Shown here in pieces: positions 9,021 to 18,712 of a stretch of DNA of 64,000 nucleotides (positions are counted from its first letter, which is position 1; each line of letters opens with the position of its first letter). The stretch is from the NCBI GenBank assembly GCA_937868765.1, contig CALMNL010000009.1, positions 1 through 64,000 on the forward strand, in the 5' to 3' direction. Source of the DNA: an uncultured Desulfatitalea sp. (GTDB taxonomy: Bacteria; Desulfobacterota; Desulfobacteria; Desulfobacterales; Desulfosarcinaceae). Below the pieces are notes generated by a model. The model searched no databases and had not been told where the DNA came from. It saw only the letters and a program-made list of their open reading frames with translations. Both the position numbers and the translations under genes were made by a program.

Positions 9021-9508
9021 AAGAAGCCATCCCAACGGCGGAGCGCTCGGCGCTGTTGCACTGCCGCGGCGTACGCGGCGCCACCACCGTTCTGGAAAAC
9101 AGCCGCGAGGCCATTCTGGAGGCCACCCGCGAGCTGTTGTTCGTCATCATGCGGGCCAACCAGATGGCCCCGGAGGAGGTGGCCAGCGTCTTTTTCACCA
9201 CCACCGTGGATTTGAACGCCACCTATCCGGCCCTGGCAGCGCGGCAGCTGGGCTGGTACGACGCGGCCCTGATGTGCGGCCACGAAATGCAGGTGCCCGA
9301 CGGCATGCCGCGCTGCATCCGCGTCTTGATCCACTGGAACACGACCCGCGGCATGAAGGAGATTGTGCATGTCTATCTGCGCGAGGCCAAGTCCTTGCGG
9401 CCCGACCGCAAGAGCCTGCCCGAAATCCCCCTGGAAGAGATCGAGGCGGCGGCCAAGAATATCGATTTCAACGCGTTGGCCTATAATCCCGACGGCGATG
9501 AAAAATAA
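9017..9508 (+). CDS. aroH: Chorismate mutase, AroH type
   Basis: A 163-residue protein matching the trimeric AroH fold: [13 protein letters not shown] near the N-terminus (active-site Arg), [19 protein letters not shown] in the middle (the Glu and Arg that contact chorismate) and [13 protein letters not shown] near the end. It would convert chorismate to prephenate for Phe/Tyr synthesis. It is about 35 residues longer than the Bacillus subtilis enzyme, with extra residues at both ends. Its ATG overlaps the upstream stop, so it is coupled to the putative selenoprotein, an unexpected partner. Confidence 0.9.
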   Translation: MKEAIPTAERSALLHCRGVRGATTVLENSREAILEATRELLFVIMRANQMAPEEVASVFFTTTVDLNATYPALAARQLGWYDAALMCGHEMQVPDGMPRCIRVLIHWNTTRGMKEIVHVYLREAKSLRPDRKSLPEIPLEEIEAAAKNIDFNALAYNPDGDEK

Positions 9509-9617
9509 TCGTGCGGATTGACGCAAGAAATTGGAATGCCAAGGTGTTTTTGCCTTTGGAAACGAAGATCGATGGTTCCCTTTGGTGATACGAACCCCTT
9601 GAAAGAAGGAGAACGCG

Positions 9618-10157
9618 ATGGACAAGAAAGCCAAAAACGAGAAACGGAACAAAGTGATCGAGGTGTTGAACCAGGCCCGGGCCATGGAGCTGCACGCCAT
9701 CAGCCAGTACATGAACCAGCATTACAACCTGGATGACATGGATTACGGCGAGCTGGCCGCCAAAGTCAAACTGATCGCCATCGACGAGATGCGCCACGCC
9801 GAGGCCTTCGCCGAGCGCATCAAGGAGCTGGGCGGTGAACCGACCAGCGAACCGGCGGCCAAGACCAAGAAAGGGCAGAAGGTGGATGCCATCTTTCCCT
9901 TCGACGCCGATCTGGAAGACAACACCATGGAGGTCTACAACGGATTTCTACTGGTGTGCCGCGACAACGGCGACAGCACCAGCATGAAGCTCTTCGAGAC
10001 GATCATCGACGAAGAGCAGATCCATTTCAACTACTTCGACAACATCGGCAGCCACATCAAGGAGCTGGGCGCCGTCTACCTGGCCCAGATCGCCGGCACC
10101 CCCGCGACCACCGGCCCGGCTTCCAAGGGCTTCGTCTCCGGCCCGGCCGGCGCATAA
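9618..10157 (+). CDS. bfr: Bacterioferritin / ferritin-like iron storage protein
   Basis: A 179-residue four-helix protein. Diiron ligands are visible in ARAMELHAISQYMNQHY (Glu), DEMRHAE (Glu, His) and ETIIDEEQIHFNYFDNI (Glu, Glu, His). The Met in DEMRHAE is where bacterioferritin binds haem. AGAAGGAG 7 nt before the ATG is a strong ribosome site. The C-terminus has a small Gly/Pro/Ala-rich tail. It stores iron or detoxifies O2/peroxide, fitting the oxygen-respiration genes nearby. Confidence 0.92.
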   Translation: MDKKAKNEKRNKVIEVLNQARAMELHAISQYMNQHYNLDDMDYGELAAKVKLIAIDEMRHAEAFAERIKELGGEPTSEPAAKTKKGQKVDAIFPFDADLEDNTMEVYNGFLLVCRDNGDSTSMKLFETIIDEEQIHFNYFDNIGSHIKELGAVYLAQIAGTPATTGPASKGFVSGPAGA

Positions 10158-10225
10158 CCCGCCAGCGGCTCGCAGCCTTCATGGGCGCCGCTGCCCGTGC
10201 GGCGGCGCCTTGGGGCATCCCTTCC

Positions 10226-10254
10226 TTGACAAAAACAGGGGCGAATTTTATGGT
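10226..10254 (+). promoter_or_regulatory. Sigma70-type promoter before the inositol-phosphate synthase gene
   Basis: TTGACA (10226-10231), a 17-bp spacer and TATGGT (10249-10254). A GC-rich hairpin (GGCGCCGC arms, about 10188-10213) just upstream may end bacterioferritin transcripts. Confidence 0.55.
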
Positions 10255-10348
10255 AGCCCATTCTCTGGCCGTAGCGACGTGCCGCTGAATTCCAGCGTGG
10301 GCCGCGATCGGCATAACCCCTATATATAATGATGAAAAGCAAGCCACC

Positions 10349-11506
10349 ATGCCTTCGGAACCCACTGTCTCGCCCTCTGTGCTGATGTTGATTGCCGGCG
10401 CCAAGGGCGCCATCGGCACCACCGTGGCCCTGGCCGCGGCCCAAATGACCAAAGATCCCGAGCCCATACTCTCCGGTCTGACCACCGCCCAGCGCTTCCC
10501 CGAACTCGGCGATTCCTCGCAGATCGCCGTGGCCGGATGGGACACGCTGCCGATTCCCGTCGAGGAGGCCGTTCGCCGGCACGGGGTGGTGCCCGAAGCG
10601 CAATGGCGGGACCATGCGTCGCACCTCTCCCGCATCGAGATCCGGCCGGCGCCGCCGGAGAAAGCGCCCCTGGCCGCGCAGGTGGAGGCCCTTCAGGGCG
10701 ACATGCGCCAGTTTATGGCCCGCTATCCCTCGGCGCGACCGGTTCTGGTCAATCTTCTGCCGGCGGCCTGGGATATCGCCCAACTGCATCGCCTGGAGAC
10801 GCTGGATGCCATGCTGCAGACAACGGCCTTCCTTCCCGATCTGGCCTATGTCCTGGCGGCGGTGTTGTGCGATATCCCCGTGGTGAATTTCACCCCCAAC
10901 ACCGTGGAGTTTCCGGTGGTGTGCCGGGAAGCCCGACGCCGCGGCGTGCCCCTGGCCGGACGGGACGGCAAGACCGGCCAGACCTACTTCAAGGTGGTGC
11001 TGGCCTCGGCCCTCAAGGCCCGCTCTCTGTATGTCGACGGCTGGTACAGCCTGAACATCCTGGGCAACGCCGATGGTCGCAACCTGATGGACCCGGACCG
11101 GGCCAGCGGCAAGCTGCACAACAAGACCCAACTGCTGGACGAGATCCTGGGATACAAGGTGGGCGCCGCTTATGGCGAGAGCAGCCACAAGGTGCACATC
11201 GATTACTATCCGCCCCGGGGAGATGCCAAGGAAGCCTGGGATGTCATAGACTTTAAGGGCATTTTCGGATTGCCCATGAGTCTGCGCCTCAACCTGCAGG
11301 GCCGGGACAGCATCCTGGCCGCGCCCATGGCCATCGATCTGGCCCGCTGGGTGGCGGCCCTGAAACTGGCCGGCATCGGCGGACCGATCCCCGAACTGGG
11401 GTTTTACTTCAAGAAGGCCGTGGGCGATGGTCCGCCCCTGACCTTTCAGGAACAGTTGGCCGCCCTCGAACATCTGGCGCGAAGGATCTCCGCTGAAAGG
11501 AAGTGA
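10349..11506 (+). CDS. Inositol-3-phosphate synthase (MIPS) family protein
   Basis: A 385-residue protein of the NAD-dependent MIPS family, which converts glucose-6-phosphate to inositol phosphate. The N-terminal Rossmann part has LIAGAKGAIGTTVALAAA. The catalytic part has FTPNTVEF, GRDGKTGQTYFKVVLASALK and NILGNADGRNLMDP, the counterparts of the family's SGQT and N-x-x-GNxDG motifs. No good Shine-Dalgarno precedes ATG 10349. It is followed after 1 bp by a TIM-barrel isomerase, so the two likely share a pathway to an inositol-containing lipid or solute. Divergent family members exist, so the product is likely rather than certain. Confidence 0.85.
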   Translation: MPSEPTVSPSVLMLIAGAKGAIGTTVALAAAQMTKDPEPILSGLTTAQRFPELGDSSQIAVAGWDTLPIPVEEAVRRHGVVPEAQWRDHASHLSRIEIRPAPPEKAPLAAQVEALQGDMRQFMARYPSARPVLVNLLPAAWDIAQLHRLETLDAMLQTTAFLPDLAYVLAAVLCDIPVVNFTPNTVEFPVVCREARRRGVPLAGRDGKTGQTYFKVVLASALKARSLYVDGWYSLNILGNADGRNLMDPDRASGKLHNKTQLLDEILGYKVGAAYGESSHKVHIDYYPPRGDAKEAWDVIDFKGIFGLPMSLRLNLQGRDSILAAPMAIDLARWVAALKLAGIGGPIPELGFYFKKAVGDGPPLTFQEQLAALEHLARRISAERK

Positions 11507-11507
11507 T

Positions 11508-12353
11508 ATGGTTTTCGGTTACAGCACCAATGCGTTCACCAAATTTGCCTTGCTCGACACTTTTGATAAAATCGCGGCTCTGGGGTTCAAGGGAGTGGAG
11601 ATCATGTGCGACCAGCCGCATCTCTACCCGCCCGAATACGGCGCCGAGCGCCTGGCCGAAGTCAAGGCGCGTCTTTCCGCCAACCAGCTCAAGCCCACCA
11701 ATCTCAACAGCTTCACGCTTTTCGCCGTGGGCGACACCTATCTGCCGTCGTGGATCGAGCCGGAAGCCGATCGCCGCCGCATCCGGGTGGAGCACACCCT
11801 GGCCTGCCTGGAGATCGCGGCCAGCCTGGGGTGCGCCAACATCTCCGTGCCTCCGGGGGGACCACTGGAAAAGGGCATGACCCGCAAGGAGGCCCTGGCT
11901 TTCTTTCACAGGGGGCTGGACCAGGTGATCCCCAGGGCCGCAGAGCTGGGCGTGCAGCTGCTCATCGAGCCCGAGCCCCATCTGCTCATGGAACGCACCG
12001 CCGAGATCAAACCCTTCGTGCGCGAAATCCGCTGCGACGCCGTGGGGGTCAACTTCGACATCGGCCACTTCTTCTGTGCCGGCGAGGATCCGGCCGCGGC
12101 CATGGAAGAACTGTTTCCCTGGATCGGCCACGTGCACATCGAAGATATCGCCGCCGACCGCAGCCACAACCACCTCATCGCCGGCCTGGGCGCCATCGAC
12201 TATGTTCCCGTCTTCACCGCCATGCGCCGCCTGGGGTACCAGCGCGACATCAGCCTGGAGCTCTACCCCTATGTGGATCGGCCGGAAGCGGCCGGAGCGC
12301 AGAGCCTGGCGCATCTGGCGCCGTTGATGCGCGAGGCCGGGTTGCCCGTCTGA
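11508..12353 (+). CDS. Sugar phosphate isomerase/epimerase (xylose isomerase-like TIM barrel)
   Basis: A 281-residue AP-endonuclease-2-type TIM barrel. Metal-ligand segments typical of the family can be seen: LLIEPEPH (Glu), NFDIGHFFCAG (Asp, His), GHVHIEDIA (His, Glu) and a late LELYPY (Glu). It starts 1 bp after the synthase stop with AAGGAAG as ribosome site. Substrate unknown; an inositol or sugar derivative is suggested by the neighbour. Confidence 0.85.
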   Translation: MVFGYSTNAFTKFALLDTFDKIAALGFKGVEIMCDQPHLYPPEYGAERLAEVKARLSANQLKPTNLNSFTLFAVGDTYLPSWIEPEADRRRIRVEHTLACLEIAASLGCANISVPPGGPLEKGMTRKEALAFFHRGLDQVIPRAAELGVQLLIEPEPHLLMERTAEIKPFVREIRCDAVGVNFDIGHFFCAGEDPAAAMEELFPWIGHVHIEDIAADRSHNHLIAGLGAIDYVPVFTAMRRLGYQRDISLELYPYVDRPEAAGAQSLAHLAPLMREAGLPV

Positions 12354-12625
12354 CCGGGGCCTGGCCCGGTAGACACCCTTCCAAGGAGGGATTGCTGTCG
12401 GAATGAATTCGATTCAATAGTTTAATGATTCACGATTGACAACCCGACAACCCGTCTGTTAGCTAAGTACAAGTTGCTATAACTAATCTCAATTTACTGA
12501 GCATTCAATCCAGCGCGCCGTATTATTTCCGGATTCCTTCGCTCTTCCTGCTGATAATGGATCGAGCATAGCGCGCATTTTCAGACTGCTCTGCACGTGG
12601 CGGAGCAGATCGACGGGCTCGGTGC

Positions 12626-15571
12626 ATGGATCGCAGAACTTTCCTAAAGGCAGCCGGCATGGGCAGCGTTGCTTTTGCCGCCGGCTGCAACGCCCACCCT
12701 GAAAGACATCTCTACACCCTGGTGCGGGCGCCGGAGGATATGGTCACCGGCGAACCCACCTGGTATGCCACCACCTGCCGCGAATGCCCGGCCGGATGCG
12801 GAGTGATAGCCAAAAACCGCGAAGGCCGGGTGATCAAACTCGAGGGCAATCCGCTGCATCCCGTGAATCGGGGCAAGCTGTGCGCCCGCGGCCAGGCCGC
12901 CTTGCAGGGGGTGTATCATCCGGACCGGCTGCTGGTGCCCCGCCTCAAAGTCGAAGGCCGCTGGAAAGAGATTCCTTTCGACCAGGCCGCCGACCTGATT
13001 CACCGGCGGGCGGCCCTGGCCGGCAGCAGGGGGGAGGGGCGCGTAGCCCTGGTCAGCGAGGTGGTGGGAGAAAGTCTATTGGCCCGGTTCAGTGACACGC
13101 TGCGCCCCTGGCGCGCGCTGCCGCCCGTGATCTTCGAACCGCTGGCCTACGAAGGGCTGAAATCCGCCTGGGCCCAGACTGTCGGCCAGCCCGTGCTGCC
13201 CGGTTATCGCCTGGAGCAGGCGGATTTCATTCTCGGCTTCGGCGCCGATTTCCTGGAGACGTGGCTCTCGCCGGTGGAGTATGGCCGCCGGTTCAAGGCC
13301 ATGCACGCCCTGGCGGATGGCCGCAAAGGGTGTTTTGTCCATGTGGGCCCCTATCAATCCCTGACAGCGGCCAATGCCGACCTGTGGCGGATGTGCCGGC
13401 CCGGCGGCGAAGCGGTGGTGGCCCTGGGCTTGATCCAGGGGTTGCTGAACCGCGGCGCGGGCCAGGCGCTGCCGGTGCCCTTTCGGGCAGCCCTCAACGA
13501 TGTGTCGGCTCGCTACCGGCCGGCTGAAGTAGCCCGTCAGGCTGACGTGTCAGAGGAGGATTTTCAGGGACTGCTCCATCGCCTGCAGGCAGCCAAGAGA
13601 CCACTGGTGCTGCCCACGGCCGCGGCCGGGCAGGGCAATGCTTCGGCGACGGCCGACCTGGCCACGGTGCTGCTCAACGTGTTGCTCGACCCCACCCTCG
13701 CGCGGCTGGATTTCTCAAAGCGCCACCGGGTGGAGATCGCCCACTCCCGGTCCGAAGTACAGGCCTTCTGGCAGCAGCTGGCCAAGGGCCCGTTGGAAGT
13801 GCTGCTGCTCAATCACGTCAACCCGCTTTACAGTCTGCCTGCCGACGGCGCCATGGCCGAGGCCATGGCTCGCAAGGATCTGTTCAAAGTGGCCTTCACG
13901 CGCAGTCTGGACGAGACCGCGGCGGCGGCCGACTTGATCGTTCCGGTAGCGCACCCCCTGGAAAGTTGGGACGTTTACGAAAGCAAATCAGGCCTGCCGG
14001 CCACTTTGCAGCCGGTGCTGGGCCAGATCGACGCGGCGCCGGGCATCGGCGATTTTTTCGGCGCCCTGGGCGAAGTCCCGTCCGGGCAACCGGCGGGCGA
14101 TTACCGGGCCTATCTCCAACGGCGCCTGGCCGCCCGGTATGGTCTCGGCTCCGAATACGACTGGCTGCGGACGATCCAGGACGGCGGCCGCTTCGAGTCC
14201 GGGGAATCGAGCGTCGCGCCCCCGCTGCGCCTCGACGGCGCGCCGGTCAAGGCCCTGGCCGACCTGCTGGCGCAATCCCGGAGTGCAACGCAACGCAAGG
14301 CGGTTCTGCAGGTGAGCGCTTCCCTGCGTTTTTACGATGGCCGCAATGCTGATCATCCGTGGCTGGCCGAGCTGCCCGATGCGATTACCCAGGTGGCCTG
14401 GCAGACAGTGGCCATGGTCCATCCGGATACGATGGCGGCCAACGGATGGCATGACGGGCAGCCGATGTCGGTGGCCACGGCCCGCGGTCAGGTGGCGGTG
14501 CCGGCGTATGGCTATCCGGGCCTGCATCCCGAACTGCTGGTGATCCCCATGGGCCAGGGCCACACCTGCATGGGGCGTTATGCCCGGCAGCAGGGCATCA
14601 ATCCGATTGTTCTATTGGAGGCCGCCGTCGACGCCCGCACCGGGCAGCCGGACTATACGGCAGAGATCACCGGCCTGGCCTCCGCCGGCAACCCCGTGGC
14701 CCTGGCCAGCGTATCGGGCAGCCGCAGCCAGCACCATCGCCGCATCGCCCTGGAGACGACCCTGGGCACGCCGGTCGCTGCAAAGCAGGAAGGGCTGACC
14801 ATCAACGACTTTCCCCTCACCCTGCCGCTGCCCGAAGGGTACGCGCCCCAACGCGACATTTATCCGCCCCACGACCATGTCCAGTACCGCTGGGGCATGG
14901 CCGTAGACTTGGACCGCTGCATCGGCTGCGAGGCCTGCGTGGCCGGCTGTTATGCCGAAAACAACGTGGGCGTGGTGGGTGAAAAGCAGATCGTGAAGGG
15001 CCGGGAGATGGCCTGGATCCGCATCGAGCGCTACCAGCACCCGGAAGACCCGGCGCGGTTGATCTTCCTGCCGATGCTCTGCCAGCACTGCGACAACGCG
15101 CCTTGCGAATCGGTCTGCCCGGTGTATGCGCCACACCACTCCAAGGAGGGACTCAACAACCAGGTCTACAACCGCTGCATCGGGACGCGCTTCTGCGCCC
15201 AGAACTGCCCTTACAAAGTCCGGCGGTTCAACTGGTTCGACTGGCAGTGGCCTGCGCCGCTGAACATGCAGCTCAATCCCGATGTCACCGTGCGTAGCAA
15301 GGGTGTGATGGAAAAATGTTCCTTCTGCGTCCAGCGCATCAAGGCGGCCCACAACCGGGCCAAGAACGAGCAGCGCACCATCCGGGACGGCGAGGTGACC
15401 CCGGCCTGCGTTCAGACCTGTCCCACCGACGCGCTGATCTTCGGCAACCTGATGGATCCGGAGAGTGTCGTTCGTAAGAAGATCGACGATCCGCGGGCCT
15501 ACCAGGTGCTGGGGTATCTGAATACCAAGCCGGCGGTGATCTATTTGAAGAAGGTGGTGCAGCAAGCTTAG
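12626..15571 (+). CDS. actB: Alternative complex III subunit ActB (molybdopterin-oxidoreductase-like + ferredoxin fusion)
   Basis: A 981-residue exported Fe-S protein. The N-terminus has a Tat motif (RRTFLKAAG) and a lipobox-like AAGC. Then comes a molybdopterin-oxidoreductase-like part with a C-x2-C-x3-C...C cluster (CRECPAGC, KLCARG). From about residue 760 there is a ferredoxin part with four Cys groups (CIGCEACVAGC, CQHCDNAPCESVCP, CIGTRFCAQNCP, CSFC...CVQTCP). This matches ActB of alternative complex III, a quinol:cytochrome c/oxidase electron carrier that usually lacks molybdenum. The 272-bp leader holds TTGACA at 12436 and TATAAC at 12478, neither with a good partner element. It heads a ten-gene same-strand cluster. 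Confidence 0.9.
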   Translation: MDRRTFLKAAGMGSVAFAAGCNAHPERHLYTLVRAPEDMVTGEPTWYATTCRECPAGCGVIAKNREGRVIKLEGNPLHPVNRGKLCARGQAALQGVYHPDRLLVPRLKVEGRWKEIPFDQAADLIHRRAALAGSRGEGRVALVSEVVGESLLARFSDTLRPWRALPPVIFEPLAYEGLKSAWAQTVGQPVLPGYRLEQADFILGFGADFLETWLSPVEYGRRFKAMHALADGRKGCFVHVGPYQSLTAANADLWRMCRPGGEAVVALGLIQGLLNRGAGQALPVPFRAALNDVSARYRPAEVARQADVSEEDFQGLLHRLQAAKRPLVLPTAAAGQGNASATADLATVLLNVLLDPTLARLDFSKRHRVEIAHSRSEVQAFWQQLAKGPLEVLLLNHVNPLYSLPADGAMAEAMARKDLFKVAFTRSLDETAAAADLIVPVAHPLESWDVYESKSGLPATLQPVLGQIDAAPGIGDFFGALGEVPSGQPAGDYRAYLQRRLAARYGLGSEYDWLRTIQDGGRFESGESSVAPPLRLDGAPVKALADLLAQSRSATQRKAVLQVSASLRFYDGRNADHPWLAELPDAITQVAWQTVAMVHPDTMAANGWHDGQPMSVATARGQVAVPAYGYPGLHPELLVIPMGQGHTCMGRYARQQGINPIVLLEAAVDARTGQPDYTAEITGLASAGNPVALASVSGSRSQHHRRIALETTLGTPVAAKQEGLTINDFPLTLPLPEGYAPQRDIYPPHDHVQYRWGMAVDLDRCIGCEACVAGCYAENNVGVVGEKQIVKGREMAWIRIERYQHPEDPARLIFLPMLCQHCDNAPCESVCPVYAPHHSKEGLNNQVYNRCIGTRFCAQNCPYKVRRFNWFDWQWPAPLNMQLNPDVTVRSKGVMEKCSFCVQRIKAAHNRAKNEQRTIRDGEVTPACVQTCPTDALIFGNLMDPESVVRKKIDDPRAYQVLGYLNTKPAVIYLKKVVQQA

Positions 15572-15664
15572 GCTGAGAACCGGAAAAGAAGATGGGACGT
15601 GTGGATTGCGACCGACGTGACAGTCGTCGCGCCTAACAGTCAAGAATCAAGGGAAGCAAAACGT

Positions 15665-16987
15665 ATGAGCGAAACAGCGCTGACCTATCAAATGGTGGAC
15701 GATACGGTTCTCGACACGCTGCGTCCGCCGGAAAAAACTTACTGGGTCACGGTGGCGCTGCTCTTTGTCGGCATCCTGTTGGGCGCCGGCTGCTGGCTCT
15801 ACCAGATCCTCACCGGTATCGGCGTGGGCGGTCAGAACAACCCCGTGCACTGGGGCACCTACCTGATCAACTTCGTGTTCTGGGTCGGTATCGCCCACTC
15901 CGGGACCTTGATCTCGGCCATTCTGCACTTGTTCCGGGCCGGCTGGCGCAACCCCATCGCCCGAGCCGCCGAGACCATGACCGTCTTCGCCGTCTGCACC
16001 GCCGGACTCTATCCCTTCATCCACCTGGGGCGGGTGTGGATGGTCTTTTACATGCTGCCGCTGCCCAACCAGCGCACGCTGTGGCCCAACTTCACCTCAC
16101 CGCTGATGTTCGACGTGGTGGCTATCAGCACCTACCTGACGGTCAGTTCGCTCTTCTGGTTCACCGGCATGCTGCCCGACCTGGCCATCATCCGCGACCG
16201 GGCCCAGGGGTTGCGACGCAAGATCTTCGCCGTGCTCTCCCTGGGCTGGACCGGCGAGTACGAGCAGTGGCGCCACTACGCCCGGGGCTACCTCTTCTTC
16301 GCGGCCCTGGCCACTCCGTTGGTGATCTCGGTGCACAGCGTGGTTTCGTGGGACTTCGCCCTGGGCGTGGTGCCCGGCTGGCACACCACGATCTTTGCGC
16401 CTTATTTCGTGGCCGGTGCCATCCACTCGGGGCTGGCCATGGTGATCACGCTGATGATCCCCCTGCGAAAGATCTTCCATTACGAGAAGATTATCACGAT
16501 CGGGGTGCTCGAGATGGTGGCCAAGACCATCGTCTTCACCGGCCTGATCGTGGGTTTCGCTTACGGGACCGAAGTATTCATCGCCTGGTACAGCCACAAT
16601 ATCGTGGAGATGGAGACTTTCCGCTGGCGCGCCCTGGGCGACTATGCTCTGGAGTACTGGATCATGGTGACTTGCAACACCGTCATCCCGCTGCTTTTCC
16701 TGTTCAAGCCCGTGCGCACCAGTCTGAAGTGGCTTTTCGTGATCTCCATCTTCGTCAACATCGGCATGTGGTACGAGCGTTTCGTGATCATCATCGGTTC
16801 CGTGGCCCACGATTTCATCCCCTATGCCTGGGGGTTGTACCGGCCCACCATCGTGGAGTTCGGCATCATGCTCGGCAGTTTCTGCCTCTTTTTCTTCCTC
16901 TTCGTGCTCTTCGTCAAGCATTTGCCGTCGGTCTCCATGACCGAAATCAAGGAAGCCTTGCCGGCGGGAGGTGGCCATGGCGACTGA
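15665..16987 (+). CDS. actC: Alternative complex III subunit ActC (NrfD/PsrC-like quinol-binding membrane protein)
   Basis: A 440-residue integral membrane protein with about ten hydrophobic segments and the NrfD-family feel of GTYLINFVFWVGIAHSGTLI. It would oxidise membrane quinol and pass electrons to the ActB Fe-S clusters. The ATG at 15665 follows GGGAAG; a GTG at 15599 in the same frame would add an unlikely soluble stretch. It overlaps ActD by 11 bp. Confidence 0.92.
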   Translation: MSETALTYQMVDDTVLDTLRPPEKTYWVTVALLFVGILLGAGCWLYQILTGIGVGGQNNPVHWGTYLINFVFWVGIAHSGTLISAILHLFRAGWRNPIARAAETMTVFAVCTAGLYPFIHLGRVWMVFYMLPLPNQRTLWPNFTSPLMFDVVAISTYLTVSSLFWFTGMLPDLAIIRDRAQGLRRKIFAVLSLGWTGEYEQWRHYARGYLFFAALATPLVISVHSVVSWDFALGVVPGWHTTIFAPYFVAGAIHSGLAMVITLMIPLRKIFHYEKIITIGVLEMVAKTIVFTGLIVGFAYGTEVFIAWYSHNIVEMETFRWRALGDYALEYWIMVTCNTVIPLLFLFKPVRTSLKWLFVISIFVNIGMWYERFVIIIGSVAHDFIPYAWGLYRPTIVEFGIMLGSFCLFFFLFVLFVKHLPSVSMTEIKEALPAGGGHGD

Positions 16988-17498
16988 ACCGACTCGCCTC
17001 ATGGGGCTTTTCGACAAGGAAGAACAGGCCGTTTCGGCCATTCGCAGCCTGCGCGACGATGGCTTCACCCTGGAACGGGTCCATGGCCCCATTCCCAGCC
17101 ATCTCATCGCCGATGCCCTGGCGCTGCCCAAGAGCCGGGTGGGGTGGTTCACCCTGGCCGGCGGCATCACCGGCTTCCTCGCCGGTTTCTTGCTGGCGAT
17201 CTTCACGGCCACCCGCTGGCACCTGATCGTCAGCGGCAAGCCGGTGGTGGCCCTGGTGCCATTCGTGATCGTGGGTTTCGAATTTACCATCCTCTTCGCC
17301 GTGTTCGGTAATGTGCTGGGGCTGATCTCCCAGGCGCGTCTGCCGCGCTTCGGGCCGATCGCGCCCTACGACCCGCGTCTCACAGGTCACAAGTTCGGCG
17401 TGCTGGCCAGCTGCAATGCCGCGCGCCAGAAAGACCTGCATCACTTTTTTGAAGGCAAGGGCGCGCAAATCATAGCGGACGAAGGGGGACAGTCATGA
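16977..17498 (+). CDS. actD: Alternative complex III subunit ActD (DUF3341)
   Basis: A 173-residue protein with the ActD layout: an N-terminal soluble part (LMGLFDKEEQAVSAIRSLRDDGF) and two membrane helices around residues 55-75 and 90-115. The ATG at 16977 follows GGGAGG; GTG 16971 in the same frame is an alternative. It overlaps ActC at its start and ActF at its end (ATGA). Confidence 0.9.
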   Translation: MATEPTRLMGLFDKEEQAVSAIRSLRDDGFTLERVHGPIPSHLIADALALPKSRVGWFTLAGGITGFLAGFLLAIFTATRWHLIVSGKPVVALVPFVIVGFEFTILFAVFGNVLGLISQARLPRFGPIAPYDPRLTGHKFGVLASCNAARQKDLHHFFEGKGAQIIADEGGQS

Positions 17499-18712
17499 GC
17501 AAGCCCCGCAACCGGACCGCGCCGGCCAGAGTCTCCACCGCCATGTTGGCAGGTGCGCTCTTGATTACCGCCGGGGCGGCGACATTTGTCGTCCAGGTGG
17601 TCGTCGGCGATGCCGACCGGGCCTGGCAGGCCTACCTGATCAGCTTTCTGCTCTTTTCGGCCATGGCCCACGGCGCCCTGCTTTTCTCCACCCTCATGCA
17701 TGCCGTACGGGCGCGCTGGAGCGGACCCCTGACTGATCTGGCCGAGGCCTTCAGCGCCTTTTTCCCGGTATCGCTGCTTCTCTTCCTGGGACTGTTCCTG
17801 GGCAGGACCCATCTCTTCCCATGGATCGGGCACGACCTGCATGGCAAGGAGGCCTGGCTCAACCTGCCGTTCCTTTTCACCCGGGATGCCATCGGGCTGC
17901 TGCTGCTCTACGGGCTGGGGCTTGCCTATCTCTACCACGCCCTGTGGTTCAAACTCAGCACCCGGGGACCCGAAGGCCCCCTGGGCCGCTGGCTCCTGCG
18001 GCGCTGGCAGCGCCGGCCACCGGATGCGGAGCGTTACGGTCGTCGCCGGACAGTCTTCAGCTTGCTGTACATGCTGGCCTTCGCCCTGGTGTTGTCGCTG
18101 CTGGGCTACGACCTGGTGATGGGCATGGACCCCCACTGGTATTCGACGCTCTTCGGGGCCTACTCTTTCGTCAAGGCGATTTATGTAGGGTTCGGCGGTC
18201 TCATCATTTTGGCGGCCATACTCCAGTTGCGCGGAAGCCAGGGGTATGCCATCGCCGAATCCCAGTTTCATGACATCGGCAAGCTGTTCTTCGCCTTCGG
18301 CCTGGTATGGGCCGACTTCTTCTACGCCCAGTTCGTGGTGATCTGGTACGGCAACATCCCCGAAGAAACTGCCTATGTCATCGAACGCACCATGACCGCG
18401 CCCTGGAACCGACTGGCCTGGACGGTCTTCATCGTTTGCTTCGCCGCGCCCTTCCTGATCCTGCTCAACAAGAAGATCAAGACCGTACCGGCCGCCATGG
18501 TGGTCGTCTGCGGTGCCGTGATCACAGGCATGTGGCTGGAGCACTATTTGCTGCTGGCGCCGGTTTACTACCAGACGCCCAAGAGCCTGCCACTGAGCTG
18601 GATCGACGGACTCATCGCCCTGGGCTTCCTGGGATTGCTGATGACGACCCTGACGATCTACCTGAAACAGTTTCCCGAGGTGCTGCGCACCCGCGTGGAG
18701 GAGCGCCACTGA
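17495..18712 (+). CDS. actF: Alternative complex III subunit ActF (quinol-binding membrane subunit 2)
   Basis: A 405-residue polytopic membrane protein, about ten helices, the second NrfD-like subunit of alternative complex III. The periplasmic MGMDPHWYSTLFGAY and WYGNIPEET stretches resemble ActF homologues. It overlaps ActD by 4 bp and its TGA shares bases with the next ATG (TGATG), so translation is coupled across the set. Confidence 0.9.
   Translation: MSKPRNRTAPARVSTAMLAGALLITAGAATFVVQVVVGDADRAWQAYLISFLLFSAMAHGALLFSTLMHAVRARWSGPLTDLAEAFSAFFPVSLLLFLGLFLGRTHLFPWIGHDLHGKEAWLNLPFLFTRDAIGLLLLYGLGLAYLYHALWFKLSTRGPEGPLGRWLLRRWQRRPPDAERYGRRRTVFSLLYMLAFALVLSLLGYDLVMGMDPHWYSTLFGAYSFVKAIYVGFGGLIILAAILQLRGSQGYAIAESQFHDIGKLFFAFGLVWADFFYAQFVVIWYGNIPEETAYVIERTMTAPWNRLAWTVFIVCFAAPFLILLNKKIKTVPAAMVVVCGAVITGMWLEHYLLLAPVYYQTPKSLPLSWIDGLIALGFLGLLMTTLTIYLKQFPEVLRTRVEERH

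Noticed and set aside
12353-12370. A GC-rich 6-bp hairpin after the isomerase gene as terminator
   Set aside because: Short stem and no T-tract; not strong enough to list.
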